Shown: positions 1 to 5,920, numbered from the stretch's first letter. The stretch: DNA of 7,788 nucleotides from an uncultured Eubacteriales bacterium (GCA_900553005.1 USBU01000047.1:1-7788), one strand, 5' to 3'. The notes: generated by a model not told the origin, from the sequence alone. A program made the numbers and translations.

Positions 1-48
1 CGAGATGTAGCTCCGTCTCGTGGGCTCGGAGATGTGTATAAGAGACAG
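1..48 (+). other. Nextera/P7 sequencing adapter (artefact)
   Basis: Non-biological sequence. Bases 1-6 (CGAGAT) match the end of the Illumina P7 primer, bases 7-14 (GTAGCTCC) are an 8-nt index, and bases 15-48 are the Nextera read-2 adapter ending in the transposon mosaic end AGATGTGTATAAGAGACAG at 30-48. Translated in the frame of the following gene it gives the well-known false peptide MCIRDR, so a start codon called here is spurious. The genomic insert starts at about position 49. Confidence 0.98.
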
Positions 49-49
49 A

Positions 50-340
50 CTAAAATTGGCTTTGCAGGGCGCTGATAATCGCGTTACCGTAAGAGATTTT
101 GAAAAGCTGGTTAAAAATTATTTAAATCCGAAGCCGGAAAAGCCCAAGCAGGAGCAGAGCGTCGAGCTTAAGGATATGGTTGCCCGCATGCAAAGGAGTT
201 TTGCGACTAAAGTTTCGGCGTTGGGAAACGATAAAAAGGGCAGAATATATATAGATTATTATAATCGGGACGATTTAGATCGTATTTGCGAAATATTGGA
301 GACTATTGAAAAATATTACGTGCCCGGTAAAGATGTATAA
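50..340 (+). CDS. parB: Chromosome partitioning protein ParB (Spo0J family), C-terminal part only
   Basis: ParB is the CTP-dependent DNA clamp that loads at parS sites, spreads on neighbouring DNA and, with ParA and SMC, segregates the chromosome origin. Only the last 96 residues are present, because the 5' part was lost at the adapter junction. What remains is the end of the central region (VTVRDFEKLVKNYL, resembling the family's 'sVRqtE.lvk'), a Lys/Pro/Glu-rich linker (about PKPEKPKQEQ), and the C-terminal dimerisation domain with the typical basic beta-strand GRIYIDYYNRDDLDRICEILE. The stop codon TAA is at 338-340. Three parS-like sites start 11 nt after the stop, which strongly supports the assignment over a Noc or other ParB-like paralogue. 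Upstream parA would be expected but lies outside the contig. The first ten residues of the open frame (from position 20) are adapter-encoded and should be discarded. Confidence 0.9.
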   Translation, partial: LKLALQGADNRVTVRDFEKLVKNYLNPKPEKPKQEQSVELKDMVARMQRSFATKVSALGNDKKGRIYIDYYNRDDLDRICEILETIEKYYVPGKDV

Positions 341-350
341 ACGTATAAAT

Positions 351-366
351 TGTTTCACGTGGAACA
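351..366 (+). promoter_or_regulatory. parS site 1 (one mismatch)
   Basis: TGTTTCACGTGGAACA matches the 16-bp bacterial parS palindrome TGTTTCACGTGAAACA except for G instead of A at 362. It is a predicted ParB nucleation site 11 nt after the parB stop. Its last four bases (363-366) are also the first bases of the terminator stem that follows, so this site overlaps the transcript end. Confidence 0.88.
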
Positions 367-399
367 AACCCCCGTTATAATTTAACGGGGGTTTGTTTT
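363..399 (+). terminator. Rho-independent terminator of parB
   Basis: A perfect 15-bp inverted repeat (363-377 with 383-397) encloses a 5-nt loop. The core is CCCCCG/CGGGGG and the 3' arm runs into a T-rich stretch (392-399 and on). It ends the parB transcript. The T-rich flanks on both arms could make it work for transcripts arriving from the minus-strand genes too. Confidence 0.9.
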
Positions 400-402
400 A
401 AT

Positions 403-418
403 TGTTTCACATGAAACA
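403..418 (+). promoter_or_regulatory. parS site 2 (one mismatch)
   Basis: TGTTTCACATGAAACA matches the parS consensus except for A instead of G at 411, in the central CACGTG. It starts 52 bp after the start of site 1. It is a predicted ParB binding site, possibly weaker because the change lies in the central hexamer. Confidence 0.85.
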
Positions 419-438
419 TTATTGTCATCGTCAGTGTC

Positions 439-454
439 TGTTTCACGTGAAACA
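439..454 (+). promoter_or_regulatory. parS site 3 (perfect)
   Basis: TGTTTCACGTGAAACA is identical to the conserved 16-bp parS palindrome. It starts 36 bp after the start of site 2. As the only perfect copy here it is the best candidate for the main ParB loading site of the cluster. Confidence 0.96.
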
Positions 455-523
455 AATAGATTTGTATCCATAGACAGATTTAATGACTGTTTATGGCTGG
501 ATTTTGTAACGTGTTATAAAAAA

Positions 524-532
524 TGTGGATAA
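524..532 (-). promoter_or_regulatory. DnaA box 1 (perfect, reverse)
   Basis: TGTGGATAA is the reverse complement of the consensus DnaA box TTATCCACA. It is the first of three boxes within 58 bp. DnaA-ATP binding here could serve initiation or titration/regulation. Confidence 0.8.
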
Positions 533-551
533 CCTTAGATTTTTAATGAAG

Positions 552-560
552 TTATCCACT
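552..560 (+). promoter_or_regulatory. DnaA box 2 (one mismatch)
   Basis: TTATCCACT differs from the DnaA consensus TTATCCACA only in the last base. It points opposite to box 1 and the same way as box 3, from which it is offset by 21 bp, about two helical turns, so bound DnaA molecules would sit on the same face of the DNA. Confidence 0.7.
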
Positions 561-572
561 ATAATCGGTAGG

Positions 573-581
573 TTATCCACA
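573..581 (+). promoter_or_regulatory. DnaA box 3 (perfect)
   Basis: TTATCCACA matches the DnaA box consensus exactly. The flank on its right (582-607) is AT-rich. It sits 23 bp from the 3' end of the minus-strand membrane-protein gene, in the same gene-free patch as the parS cluster. Confidence 0.8.
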
Positions 582-604
582 AAAACCTTTTAATTTACAT
601 AATC

Positions 605-1000
605 TCAATAATCGTCTTCCGAAGAGGAGGAGCTTTTTAGCTTGTTTTTAGTCCACTTTGTAAAATCGTTTGTTAATTTAATTACTGCGGCGAGTTCGGC
701 AATAAAAAGAAATTGCGATATCAGAATTAAAACTGTCAAAGACATATAACAGCCGGCAATATATTTAATGGCGATAAGAGCCAGAATTACGCAGCAGTGA
801 AAAAAGCAGAAGCAGGTGAAAAGTATGCCGGAAACGAAATTGGAAATTTTCCAAAGCGTTAAGTTCTTTCGGTTAAGTTTGTTTCTGTAGCCGATAAAAA
901 AATTAGGTTTTGAAAATTTACTGCATAATAAGTATATAATTCCTACTATAAACAGCAGCGCAGGATACATAAACGTTAAAAAATCATATGTATCAAACAA
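605..1000 (-). CDS. SdpI/YhfL-family small integral membrane protein
   Basis: A 131-aa membrane protein with about three predicted helices (residues ~8-27, 54-76 and 82-108). After the first helix comes the motif FFIGYRN (34-40), followed by a Trp (W50) and Asn (N54). This is the pattern typical of the SdpI/YhfL family ('iGyRt...n...W...n'). Bacillus subtilis SdpI gives immunity to the SdpC toxin, but most family members have no known role and no toxin gene is visible here. The C-terminus is polar and low in complexity (SSSSSEDDY). The start is TTG at 998-1000, chosen because AAGGAG (minus strand, 1010-1015) lies 9 nt upstream and no better start fits. It follows the AraC-type gene by 41 nt on the same strand, so co-transcription is likely. 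No clear terminator is seen after its stop. The family assignment rests on the motif and topology, because the sequence is short. Confidence 0.7.
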   Translation of the reverse strand: MFDTYDFLTFMYPALLFIVGIIYLLCSKFSKPNFFIGYRNKLNRKNLTLWKISNFVSGILFTCFCFFHCCVILALIAIKYIAGCYMSLTVLILISQFLFIAELAAVIKLTNDFTKWTKNKLKSSSSSEDDY

Positions 1001-1009
1001 GATAAATTA

Positions 1010-1015
1010 CTCCTT
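1010..1015 (-). promoter_or_regulatory. Ribosome binding site deciding a TTG start
   Basis: AAGGAG on the minus strand, 9 nt before the TTG at 1000-998. It supports TTG as the initiator of the SdpI-family gene, as there is no ATG at a suitable distance. Confidence 0.75.
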
Positions 1016-1041
1016 AAAAAATAATAGTTATGATATAATAA

Positions 1042-1833
1042 TTAAATATTGCGATTGAGCAGAGCGTATTTTTTTGGCGTTATGCCAACGTGCTTTTTAA
1101 ATTGACGGATAAAATGGAATTCGTTAGAATATCCGCATTTCAGCGCCACGTCAAAAATAGGCATTGTATTGCTTTGTCTTAATAGGCGCTTGGCGTAATC
1201 CATGCGCGCTACTATGAGATCCTGATTGGGCGTAGTTTTAAAAATCGATTTATACAGTACGTAAAATCTCGATTCGCTTAAATTTATTTGCTCCGCCATG
1301 TGTTGAATGGTCCAATTTTTATCGAGATTGGAGAAAACCTGATTGCGCAGCATTTTAAAGTCTATCTGAGTCTGGTAGTCGATGGTGTATTCGCTGCTGA
1401 CCGAATCCAGTCTGCGGTTTATCATACGGAATAATATCGTGATATATTCCGAAATAATCTTTTCGTAGTGCTTTTCCGCCCCGAAAAGCTCGGCTTCAAG
1501 CGTTTTGGTTATGTCCGTAATAAATCCGCAGTTTTTAGGATAATAAATTTTTCCGAATTCCAGTCCGGCGTCGGTTACGGCGTCGGCGGCGTCCGGTCCG
1601 TCGAAATGAAACCAGTCGTGAATCAACTCGGTATCGGGCGAGTAAAAGTGATGCGGAACGTTTTTGTCCATTATTATAACAGCGTTTGGCTCGGTTACCA
1701 GAATTTTACCGTCTACCAGCATATGAACGGGTTTCCAGAAATGAAGAAAGGTATATTCGTTCAGTCCGTGCTGGCGGAAAAGATTAAAGCCCTTTTTTTC
1801 CGGCCAAGCGTGTCTAATACGGCTTATTTCCAT
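1042..1833 (-). CDS. AraC-family transcriptional regulator
   Basis: A 263-aa one-component regulator. The N-terminal half (about 1-130) looks like the cupin-type sensor domain of AraC proteins, with FWKPVHMLVDGKILVTEPNA followed by a His-rich NVPHHFYSP (about 58-66) and WFHFDG (75-79 region). This domain would bind a small effector, often a sugar. The C-terminal half carries the two helix-turn-helix units of the AraC DNA-binding domain: WTIQHMAEQINLSESRFYVLYKSIF (174-198) and IFDVALKCGYSNEFHFIRQFKKHVGITPKKY (226-256), the latter containing the family signature 'A..cGy.n..hF.r.Fkk..G.tP..y'. I start it at the ATG at 1833 because CGGAGG (1842-1847) lies 8 nt upstream; an in-frame TTG 33 nt further up would put that site inside the gene. 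It is divergent from the DUF4965 gene 870 nt away and is its most likely regulator. That link, and the effector, are inferred. Confidence 0.93.
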   Translation of the reverse strand: MEISRIRHAWPEKKGFNLFRQHGLNEYTFLHFWKPVHMLVDGKILVTEPNAVIIMDKNVPHHFYSPDTELIHDWFHFDGPDAADAVTDAGLEFGKIYYPKNCGFITDITKTLEAELFGAEKHYEKIISEYITILFRMINRRLDSVSSEYTIDYQTQIDFKMLRNQVFSNLDKNWTIQHMAEQINLSESRFYVLYKSIFKTTPNQDLIVARMDYAKRLLRQSNTMPIFDVALKCGYSNEFHFIRQFKKHVGITPKKYALLNRNI

Positions 1834-1864
1834 TGATATAACCTCCGAAAAAGTATGAAACAAC

Positions 1865-1892
1865 AATAAAAATCAAGTTAAATATTCGTCAA
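1865..1892 (-). promoter_or_regulatory. Candidate promoter of the AraC-family gene
   Basis: Reading the minus strand, TTGACG (1892-1887) is followed after 16 nt by TTTATT (1870-1865). These match sigma-A -35 at 5 of 6 and -10 at 4 of 6 positions. Transcription would begin near 1858, about 25 nt before the start codon, leaving room for the ribosome site. A visual match only. Confidence 0.35.
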
Positions 1893-2406
1893 AACGCAAG
1901 CGCGAAGCCAGCAGGAAAGAAGATATTGTCAACCGGTCTTATCGTGGAGCTTGACGCTTTAATTATAATCGTAAACAGATAACCATGACTTAATATAAAA
2001 GCTGATCCGAAACGAATTTTTTGAGCGCTCGTTTTGCGTTAAGCGCTTTTCTGCGCTTATACTTCAAGCGGCGTTGGCAAGGCGCTGAATCTATGCGTGA
2101 AAATTCGTTTTTGATAAATTGGCAAACGCTTTCCTTGTTTTGATTTTAAAGTTAAGCGGCATAAGTTTTAGATGCGGCAATATTCAAAAAACTTATCGCA
2201 GGGAGCATGTAAGTCGTGTAATTTTTTTCTCGGAAATCATTGCGCAGAATTCTTTTTCCGTTAGTCTGGTTTTTTATCGGTTACCGCGCTTTGCAGAAAG
2301 AAATTATGCCTCCCGTTTATGCGAGTTATTCCGTATCAATATAAAAATTTTAGCACAAGCAATAGGATTTGTCAATTTTTCAACGACTTTACTGTTATAA
2401 TATTTC
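1893..2406. other. Gene-free stretch between the divergent AraC-type and DUF4965 genes
   Basis: No convincing gene on either strand. The longest open frame (2119-2400, plus strand, TTG start) lacks a ribosome site and has no recognisable product. Base composition is uneven, with GC-rich words such as GAGCGCTC and AAGCGCTT at 2023-2047 in AT-rich surroundings. An 11-bp perfect inverted repeat (AAACGAATTTT at 2010-2020, AAAATTCGTTT at 2100-2110) brackets that GC-rich part and could mark a folded RNA or a protein-binding region. No tRNA, CRISPR or insertion sequence is seen. Confidence 0.5.
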
Positions 2407-2440
2407 TTGCATTTTTTCTTGCGTTGACTTATAATATAAT
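2407..2440 (+). promoter_or_regulatory. Candidate promoter of the DUF4965 gene
   Basis: TTGCAT (2407-2412) is followed by 17 nt and a perfect TATAAT (2430-2435); a second TATAAT overlaps at 2435-2440. The -35 matches only 3 of 6 positions, consistent with a promoter that needs an activator such as the divergent AraC protein. It implies a start near 2442 and a leader of about 260 nt. Another TATAAT at 2396-2401 has no properly spaced -35. Confidence 0.4.
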
Positions 2441-2581
2441 CAATATGCCGATGCGGTTTTTTTATTGGCGGAATACGTAAGGTCTTGTTTGATTTTTAAG
2501 GGTTTTGTATCGGTTTTTTTAAAAAATCTAATTTCCGCACATATAAAGATACGGCAGATTGATCCGATGCGCTACTTCGCG

Positions 2582-2664
2582 TTGACCGGGCCGAAGCGGT
2601 CGATAACCGCATAAAAATTTTTCGCGTCCCGGCCTGATTGCGGTTTTTCGCCATTGGAAAAACC
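2582..2664 (+). promoter_or_regulatory. Competing hairpins in the leader of the DUF4965 gene
   Basis: Several short perfect pairings overlap and exclude one another. TTGACCG (2582-2588) pairs with CGGTCGA (2597-2603, one G-T pair). GCGGT (2596-2600) can pair with ACCGC (2606-2610). AACCGC (2605-2610) can pair with GCGGTT (2640-2645). GGTTTTTC (2642-2649) pairs perfectly with GAAAAACC (2657-2664) around a 7-nt loop. The last stem lies 27 nt before the ribosome site and has no T-run after it, so it is not a simple terminator. It could be a regulatory switch or chance; I recognise no known riboswitch class. Confidence 0.3.
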
Positions 2665-2703
2665 CTAAACGGCTATAAAAATTTATTTTATAAGGAGTAG
2701 AAA

Positions 2704-4830
2704 ATGGCAAAAATGGAAATTACGGCTAAAAACGGACAGCTTCTGCCCGCGTACCCGTTGTTTGTAAAGGATCCTTTCTTTTCGATATGGTCGCCCGCCG
2801 ATAAGCTGAACGGCGGCGATACCATCTTCTGGACTGGAGCCAGAAGAAGAATTTACGGTATCGTAAACTGTGACGGTAAAAGTTATTCTTTCCTGGGCTT
2901 CAGGGATAAGACGGAGCCGCTTGAGCAGACCGGAGTTTCGCTGACGGCGTTTTCCACCGATTACAGCTTTACCGCGCCGGAATTCGATCTTAAGGTAAGC
3001 TTTCTTTCGCCTTTGCCTCCCGATAATCTCGAGCTTTTATCCTGCCCCGTATGCTACTTAAGCTACGAGGTAAAACCCAAAAAGAATATTGAAAAGCTTT
3101 CCGTAAGTCTTTTCGTGCATGAGGAGACCTGTTACGACCGCGTTAAATCGCCTGTGCGCGGCGGCGTTCATACGCTTCCCGAAGGAGAGTGCGCGTGGTT
3201 CGGTCTCAAAAAACAGCAGGTTATGTCTCAAGCGTTTGACGACAGCGCCGCCGAGTGGGGATATTGGTACCTTACCGGACAGAAGGCTTTTCTCGTCAGC
3301 TGGGAGGCTATAGACAAGTACGCGCTTACCGGAGAGCTGGATTTTATCTGTAACGAAAATTCCGAGAAATTTATCGCCGCGGAGAATATTCATGAAAATT
3401 TCGGCGGCAAAGTTTCCGGTATGCTGACCTTTGCGTTCGATGATACCGTATCCGTTTTTTATTATGGCGACTGGCTTAAGGGATATTGGTTCGAGGGCGG
3501 CAAAACTATTTTCGACGCAATAACGTATTCATATAATAATTATGAAAAAATCACTAAGGAACTGGACAAATTCGACGCGGACCTTAAAAAGCGCGCGGAG
3601 AAATACGGAGAGGATTATCTCCTTATTCTTTACGCCGGACTCCGTCAGTCAGTGGGCGCGCATAAGCTGGTAAAGGACCGCGACGGAAACGTGCTTTTCC
3701 TGTCCAAGGAATGTCATTCCAACGGTTGTATAGCCACCGTGGACGTAAGCTATCCGTCCATTCCGCTTTTCCTGCTTTATAATCCGGAGCTTGTCAAGGG
3801 CATGATGCGTCCTATATTTAAGTTTAACGATATGCCCGTCTGGAAATACGATTTTGCGCCGCATGACGCTGGCACCTATCCGTATTGCCTAGGGCAGGTT
3901 TACGGCCTGAGAGTCCGCCGTGAGGAAGTAGGAAAGGAGAGCGTCGATATCACCAACAGACGCTCGGGTTTTCAGCCCGATCTTGCGTATAACTATCCGT
4001 TGTTTTATAATTTCCCGGCCAGCGCCGATATTTACAGCTTTGAGGGGCAGATGCCCGTCGAGGAATGCGGCAACATGCTTATCATGGTAGCCGCGACTTA
4101 TCTTGCCGATAAGGATAAAACCATTGCGGAGGCTAACTTCAAGACGCTGACGGACTGGGTGCAGTATCTGCTTAAGTACGGCCTTATGCCCGGCAATCAG
4201 CTATGCACGGACGATTTTGCCGGACACCTCGATAAAAACATAAATCTTTCGGTTAAGGCTATCGTGGGTATCCGCGCTTACGCGATAATCTGCGAGGCGC
4301 TCGGTAAAGCTGCCGAGGCGGCCGAATATACAGCCGTCGCCGAAAAATACGCCGCCGAATGGAAAAAGATGTGCGTAAAAGCCGGCAAGCGCGTTCCGTT
4401 GGTATTCGACGGGGACGAGGATACTTTCAGTCTTAAGTACAATATGGCGTTCGACGTAATGTTCGGCACCGGTCTTTTCGATAAGGATATACGCGAAACC
4501 GAAACCGATTACTATATCGAGGCCGCAAATAAATACGGAGTTCCGCTGGACAGCCGTTCTACCTATACAAAGTCCGACTGGATTCTTTGGGCGGCTACGC
4601 TGACGGACAGCGTCGAAAAGCGCAAAAAGATTCTTGCTCCCGTGGCTGATTTTCTGCGCGAGTCAACCAGCCGTTATCCCTTTACCGACTGGTATTATAC
4701 GGATCTGGGGACTATTCGCGGCGATATCGGCAACCGCGGCTACCATTACGGCTTTAAAAACCGTACCGTACAGGGCGGATTGTTTATCCTGCTGCTTGCC
4801 GACAGCGGTATAATGCAGTTTAAAAAGTAA
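2704..4830 (+). CDS. DUF4964/DUF5127/DUF4965 (glutaminase A-like) family protein
   Basis: A full-length 708-aa member of the family that includes fungal glutaminase A (GtaA). The N-terminus has the DUF4964 pattern LLPAYPLFVKDPFFSIWS (13-30) with WTGARRRIYGIVNCDGKSYSFLG (43-65). A beta-rich DUF5127-like part follows (about 66-290). The alpha-helical, (alpha/alpha)-barrel-like DUF4965 domain (about 295-705) carries the strongest family motifs: APHDAGTYPYCLGQ (385-398), QMPVEECGNMLI (449-460), GNQLCTDDFAGHL (497-509), NLSVKAIVGI (514-523), STYTKSDWILWAA (619-631) and FKNRTVQGGLFI (684-695). Conserved acidic residues E453/E454 and D503/D504 are plausible catalytic or binding residues. Despite the family name, bacterial members have no firm substrate; the fold resembles glycoside hydrolases, so a carbohydrate substrate is equally possible. 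No signal peptide is seen, so it should be cytoplasmic. AAGGAG (2692-2697) lies 6 nt before the ATG, fixing the start over the ATG at 2713. It appears monocistronic, with a strong terminator after it. Confidence 0.9.
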   Translation: MAKMEITAKNGQLLPAYPLFVKDPFFSIWSPADKLNGGDTIFWTGARRRIYGIVNCDGKSYSFLGFRDKTEPLEQTGVSLTAFSTDYSFTAPEFDLKVSFLSPLPPDNLELLSCPVCYLSYEVKPKKNIEKLSVSLFVHEETCYDRVKSPVRGGVHTLPEGECAWFGLKKQQVMSQAFDDSAAEWGYWYLTGQKAFLVSWEAIDKYALTGELDFICNENSEKFIAAENIHENFGGKVSGMLTFAFDDTVSVFYYGDWLKGYWFEGGKTIFDAITYSYNNYEKITKELDKFDADLKKRAEKYGEDYLLILYAGLRQSVGAHKLVKDRDGNVLFLSKECHSNGCIATVDVSYPSIPLFLLYNPELVKGMMRPIFKFNDMPVWKYDFAPHDAGTYPYCLGQVYGLRVRREEVGKESVDITNRRSGFQPDLAYNYPLFYNFPASADIYSFEGQMPVEECGNMLIMVAATYLADKDKTIAEANFKTLTDWVQYLLKYGLMPGNQLCTDDFAGHLDKNINLSVKAIVGIRAYAIICEALGKAAEAAEYTAVAEKYAAEWKKMCVKAGKRVPLVFDGDEDTFSLKYNMAFDVMFGTGLFDKDIRETETDYYIEAANKYGVPLDSRSTYTKSDWILWAATLTDSVEKRKKILAPVADFLRESTSRYPFTDWYYTDLGTIRGDIGNRGYHYGFKNRTVQGGLFILLLADSGIMQFKK

Positions 4831-4835
4831 TTGAC

Positions 4836-4847
4836 GCGGCGCGCCGC
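4836..4847. repeat. Perfect GC palindrome after the DUF4965 stop
   Basis: GCGGCGCGCCGC is fully self-complementary, 5 nt after the stop codon, and is followed by ATATCGTTTTTAG. It could form a small 4-bp stem and help terminate or stabilise the mRNA end, but the strong terminator 42 nt further on is the better terminator call. Confidence 0.4.
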
Positions 4848-4888
4848 ATATCGTTTTTAGGCCGATCCGTATTTTTTATGTAATTTGT

Positions 4889-4932
4889 TTCAGCCGGACA
4901 GAATTATTCGATTCGTCCGGCTGAATTTTTTT
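4889..4932 (+). terminator. Rho-independent terminator of the DUF4965 gene
   Basis: An 11-bp perfect stem (TTCAGCCGGAC 4889-4899 with GTCCGGCTGAA 4915-4925), extended by four more pairs (GAAT/ATTC) after a one-base bulge at 4900, with a 6-nt loop and seven T residues at 4926-4932. It ends the DUF4965 transcript and isolates it from the operon that follows. Confidence 0.93.
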
Positions 4933-5120
4933 ACTCTTTTCCGCTATAAACCCGTGCGGATGCCTTTTATATTGTTCGCCGTTCGGGGCGAAAGCCGCAA
5001 TGCGCGTTTCGGCTCTCCGTATAAAGCCGTTTTGAACCGAATTATACGCCGCCGCTCAGATTGTTCTGCGCGCTTTGAAAGCAAAAAATATTTTCGCGCG
5101 GTAAAATCGGCGCGCAAGTA
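4933..5120. other. Gene-free upstream region of the amidohydrolase operon
   Basis: No supported gene. The open frame running through 4885-5190 begins inside the terminator, has no ribosome site and gives a basic, Arg-rich sequence without recognisable features. Only short GC-rich inverted words are present, for example GCGCG/CGCGC near 5095-5115. This is probably the upstream part of the promoter region at 5121-5149. Confidence 0.5.
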
Positions 5121-5149
5121 TTGCGATATACGGAAAAATATGTTATGCT
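5121..5149 (+). promoter_or_regulatory. Candidate extended -10 promoter of the amidohydrolase operon
   Basis: TTGCGA (5121-5126), a 17-nt spacer, then TATGCT (5144-5149) preceded by the extended -10 dinucleotide TG at 5141-5142 (TGtTATGCT). Each hexamer matches sigma-A consensus at 4 of 6. Predicted transcription start near 5156, giving a leader of about 100 nt before the TTG start at 5259. Confidence 0.55.
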
Positions 5150-5162
5150 GTATATGGATAAC

Positions 5163-5248
5163 GGGCTTTTGCGGCCCTGGTATGTCTTAAGACGTGATTT
5201 ATTTAAAAACAGCGTATCCTGAACTTAGCGTCGATACGCGTCGGGGAG
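5163..5248 (+). promoter_or_regulatory. Structured leader and ribosome site of the amidohydrolase operon
   Basis: Two small hairpins are visible: GGGC/GCCC (5163-5166 with 5174-5177) at the predicted 5' end, and a perfect 7-bp stem GCGTATC/GATACGC (5212-5218 with 5233-5239) with a 14-nt loop. The second ends 3 nt before the GGGGAG ribosome site (5243-5248), which is 10 nt from the TTG start. A stem this close could influence ribosome access. No known riboswitch class is recognised. Confidence 0.35.
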
Positions 5249-5258
5249 AGTTCGATTT

Positions 5259-5906
5259 TTGAAACCTGAGTATGATCTGAATAAAACGCTTGAATACGAA
5301 CGCTTTTTTTCCGCCGAGCATTCCGAATCTTTCGTTCTGCTGCCGGGCGCGGGCAGCGTCATGCTCTCGGCGCCGCACAGCGTAACGCAGACGCGTTTAG
5401 GAAAGATTAAAATTGCGGAAAAAATGACTGGGGTGCTGGCTCTTCTTGTGCGCGACGCTACCGGCTGCCCCGTGATTTTCAAAACGAAAAACGCGGGCGA
5501 CGACGCGGGCTTCGATCGGGACTCGGATTATAAGCGCGCGGCGGAAAAATACGTTGAGGAAAACGGCATCAGGCTGCTTTTGGATTTGCATCAGTTATCT
5601 GATAAAAGAAAATATGCCGTAGATATAGGCACGGGCAGAGGGAATAACGTGTTAAGCGGGTTTTATACCGAAGCCGCCGTAAAGGCGTTTGAGTCTAAGG
5701 GTATTGCGCCCATAGGCGTGGACGCGCTTTTTCCGGCCGTCAAAAAGGATAGGACGGTAAGCGCGTTTGTAGCGGCGCGTCAGCCCTGTTCATGCCTTCA
5801 GTTAGAGCTCAATTCGGGTATTCTGCACGCGGAGGACGCGTCTTTCCGGCTTGTGCTGGAAGCGATCTGCGAAATTGTCGAAAGCGCTGTCCGCCGGGAT
5901 AGATAA
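5259..5906 (+). CDS. N-formylglutamate amidohydrolase-like metallohydrolase
   Basis: A 215-aa cytoplasmic protein with features of the N-formylglutamate amidohydrolase (PF05013-like) fold, related to zinc carboxypeptidases. Likely metal or catalytic residues are H40 in SAPHSVTQTRLGKIK (37-51), the LLLDLH motif (106-111, with D109 and H111) and QLELNSGI (181-188, with E183), followed by a likely helix. DIGTGRGNN (122-130) is also typical of Firmicute homologues. Classical members cleave N-formyl-L-glutamate to glutamate and formate in histidine breakdown. No histidine-degradation genes are nearby, so the substrate is open; another N-acyl amino acid or peptide is possible. The start is TTG: GGGGAG lies 10 nt upstream, there is no in-frame alternative between that site and the TTG, and the first in-frame ATG (residue 34) would remove the domain's beginning. 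It is 14 nt upstream of the next gene, whose ribosome site starts on its stop codon, so the two are clearly an operon. Confidence 0.65.
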   Translation: MKPEYDLNKTLEYERFFSAEHSESFVLLPGAGSVMLSAPHSVTQTRLGKIKIAEKMTGVLALLVRDATGCPVIFKTKNAGDDAGFDRDSDYKRAAEKYVEENGIRLLLDLHQLSDKRKYAVDIGTGRGNNVLSGFYTEAAVKAFESKGIAPIGVDALFPAVKKDRTVSAFVAARQPCSCLQLELNSGILHAEDASFRLVLEAICEIVESAVRRDR

Positions 5907-5920
5907 AGGAGATAAGGAAT

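Noticed and set aside
1468..1836. Plus-strand open frame of 122 residues
   Set aside because: Antisense shadow of the AraC-family gene, which has clear helix-turn-helix motifs and a good ribosome site.
2053..2062. Shared word GCGCTTATAC here and at 7281-7290, each with a nearby TTGCGTT
   Set aside because: Ten-base repeats are expected by chance many times in a sequence this long; the flanks do not align well enough to call a dispersed repeat.
2119..2400. Plus-strand open frame of 93 residues in the large intergenic region
   Set aside because: TTG start without a ribosome site, no recognisable motif, and it runs into the candidate promoter region; the composition does not look coding.
2369..2401. 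TTGTCA and TATAAT as a promoter
   Set aside because: The spacer is 21 nt, too long for a normal sigma-A promoter; the pair at 2407/2430 fits better.
4885..5190. Plus-strand open frame of 101 residues after the DUF4965 gene
   Set aside because: It begins inside the terminator hairpin, has no ribosome site, crosses the predicted promoter at 5121-5149 and gives an Arg-rich sequence of no known type.
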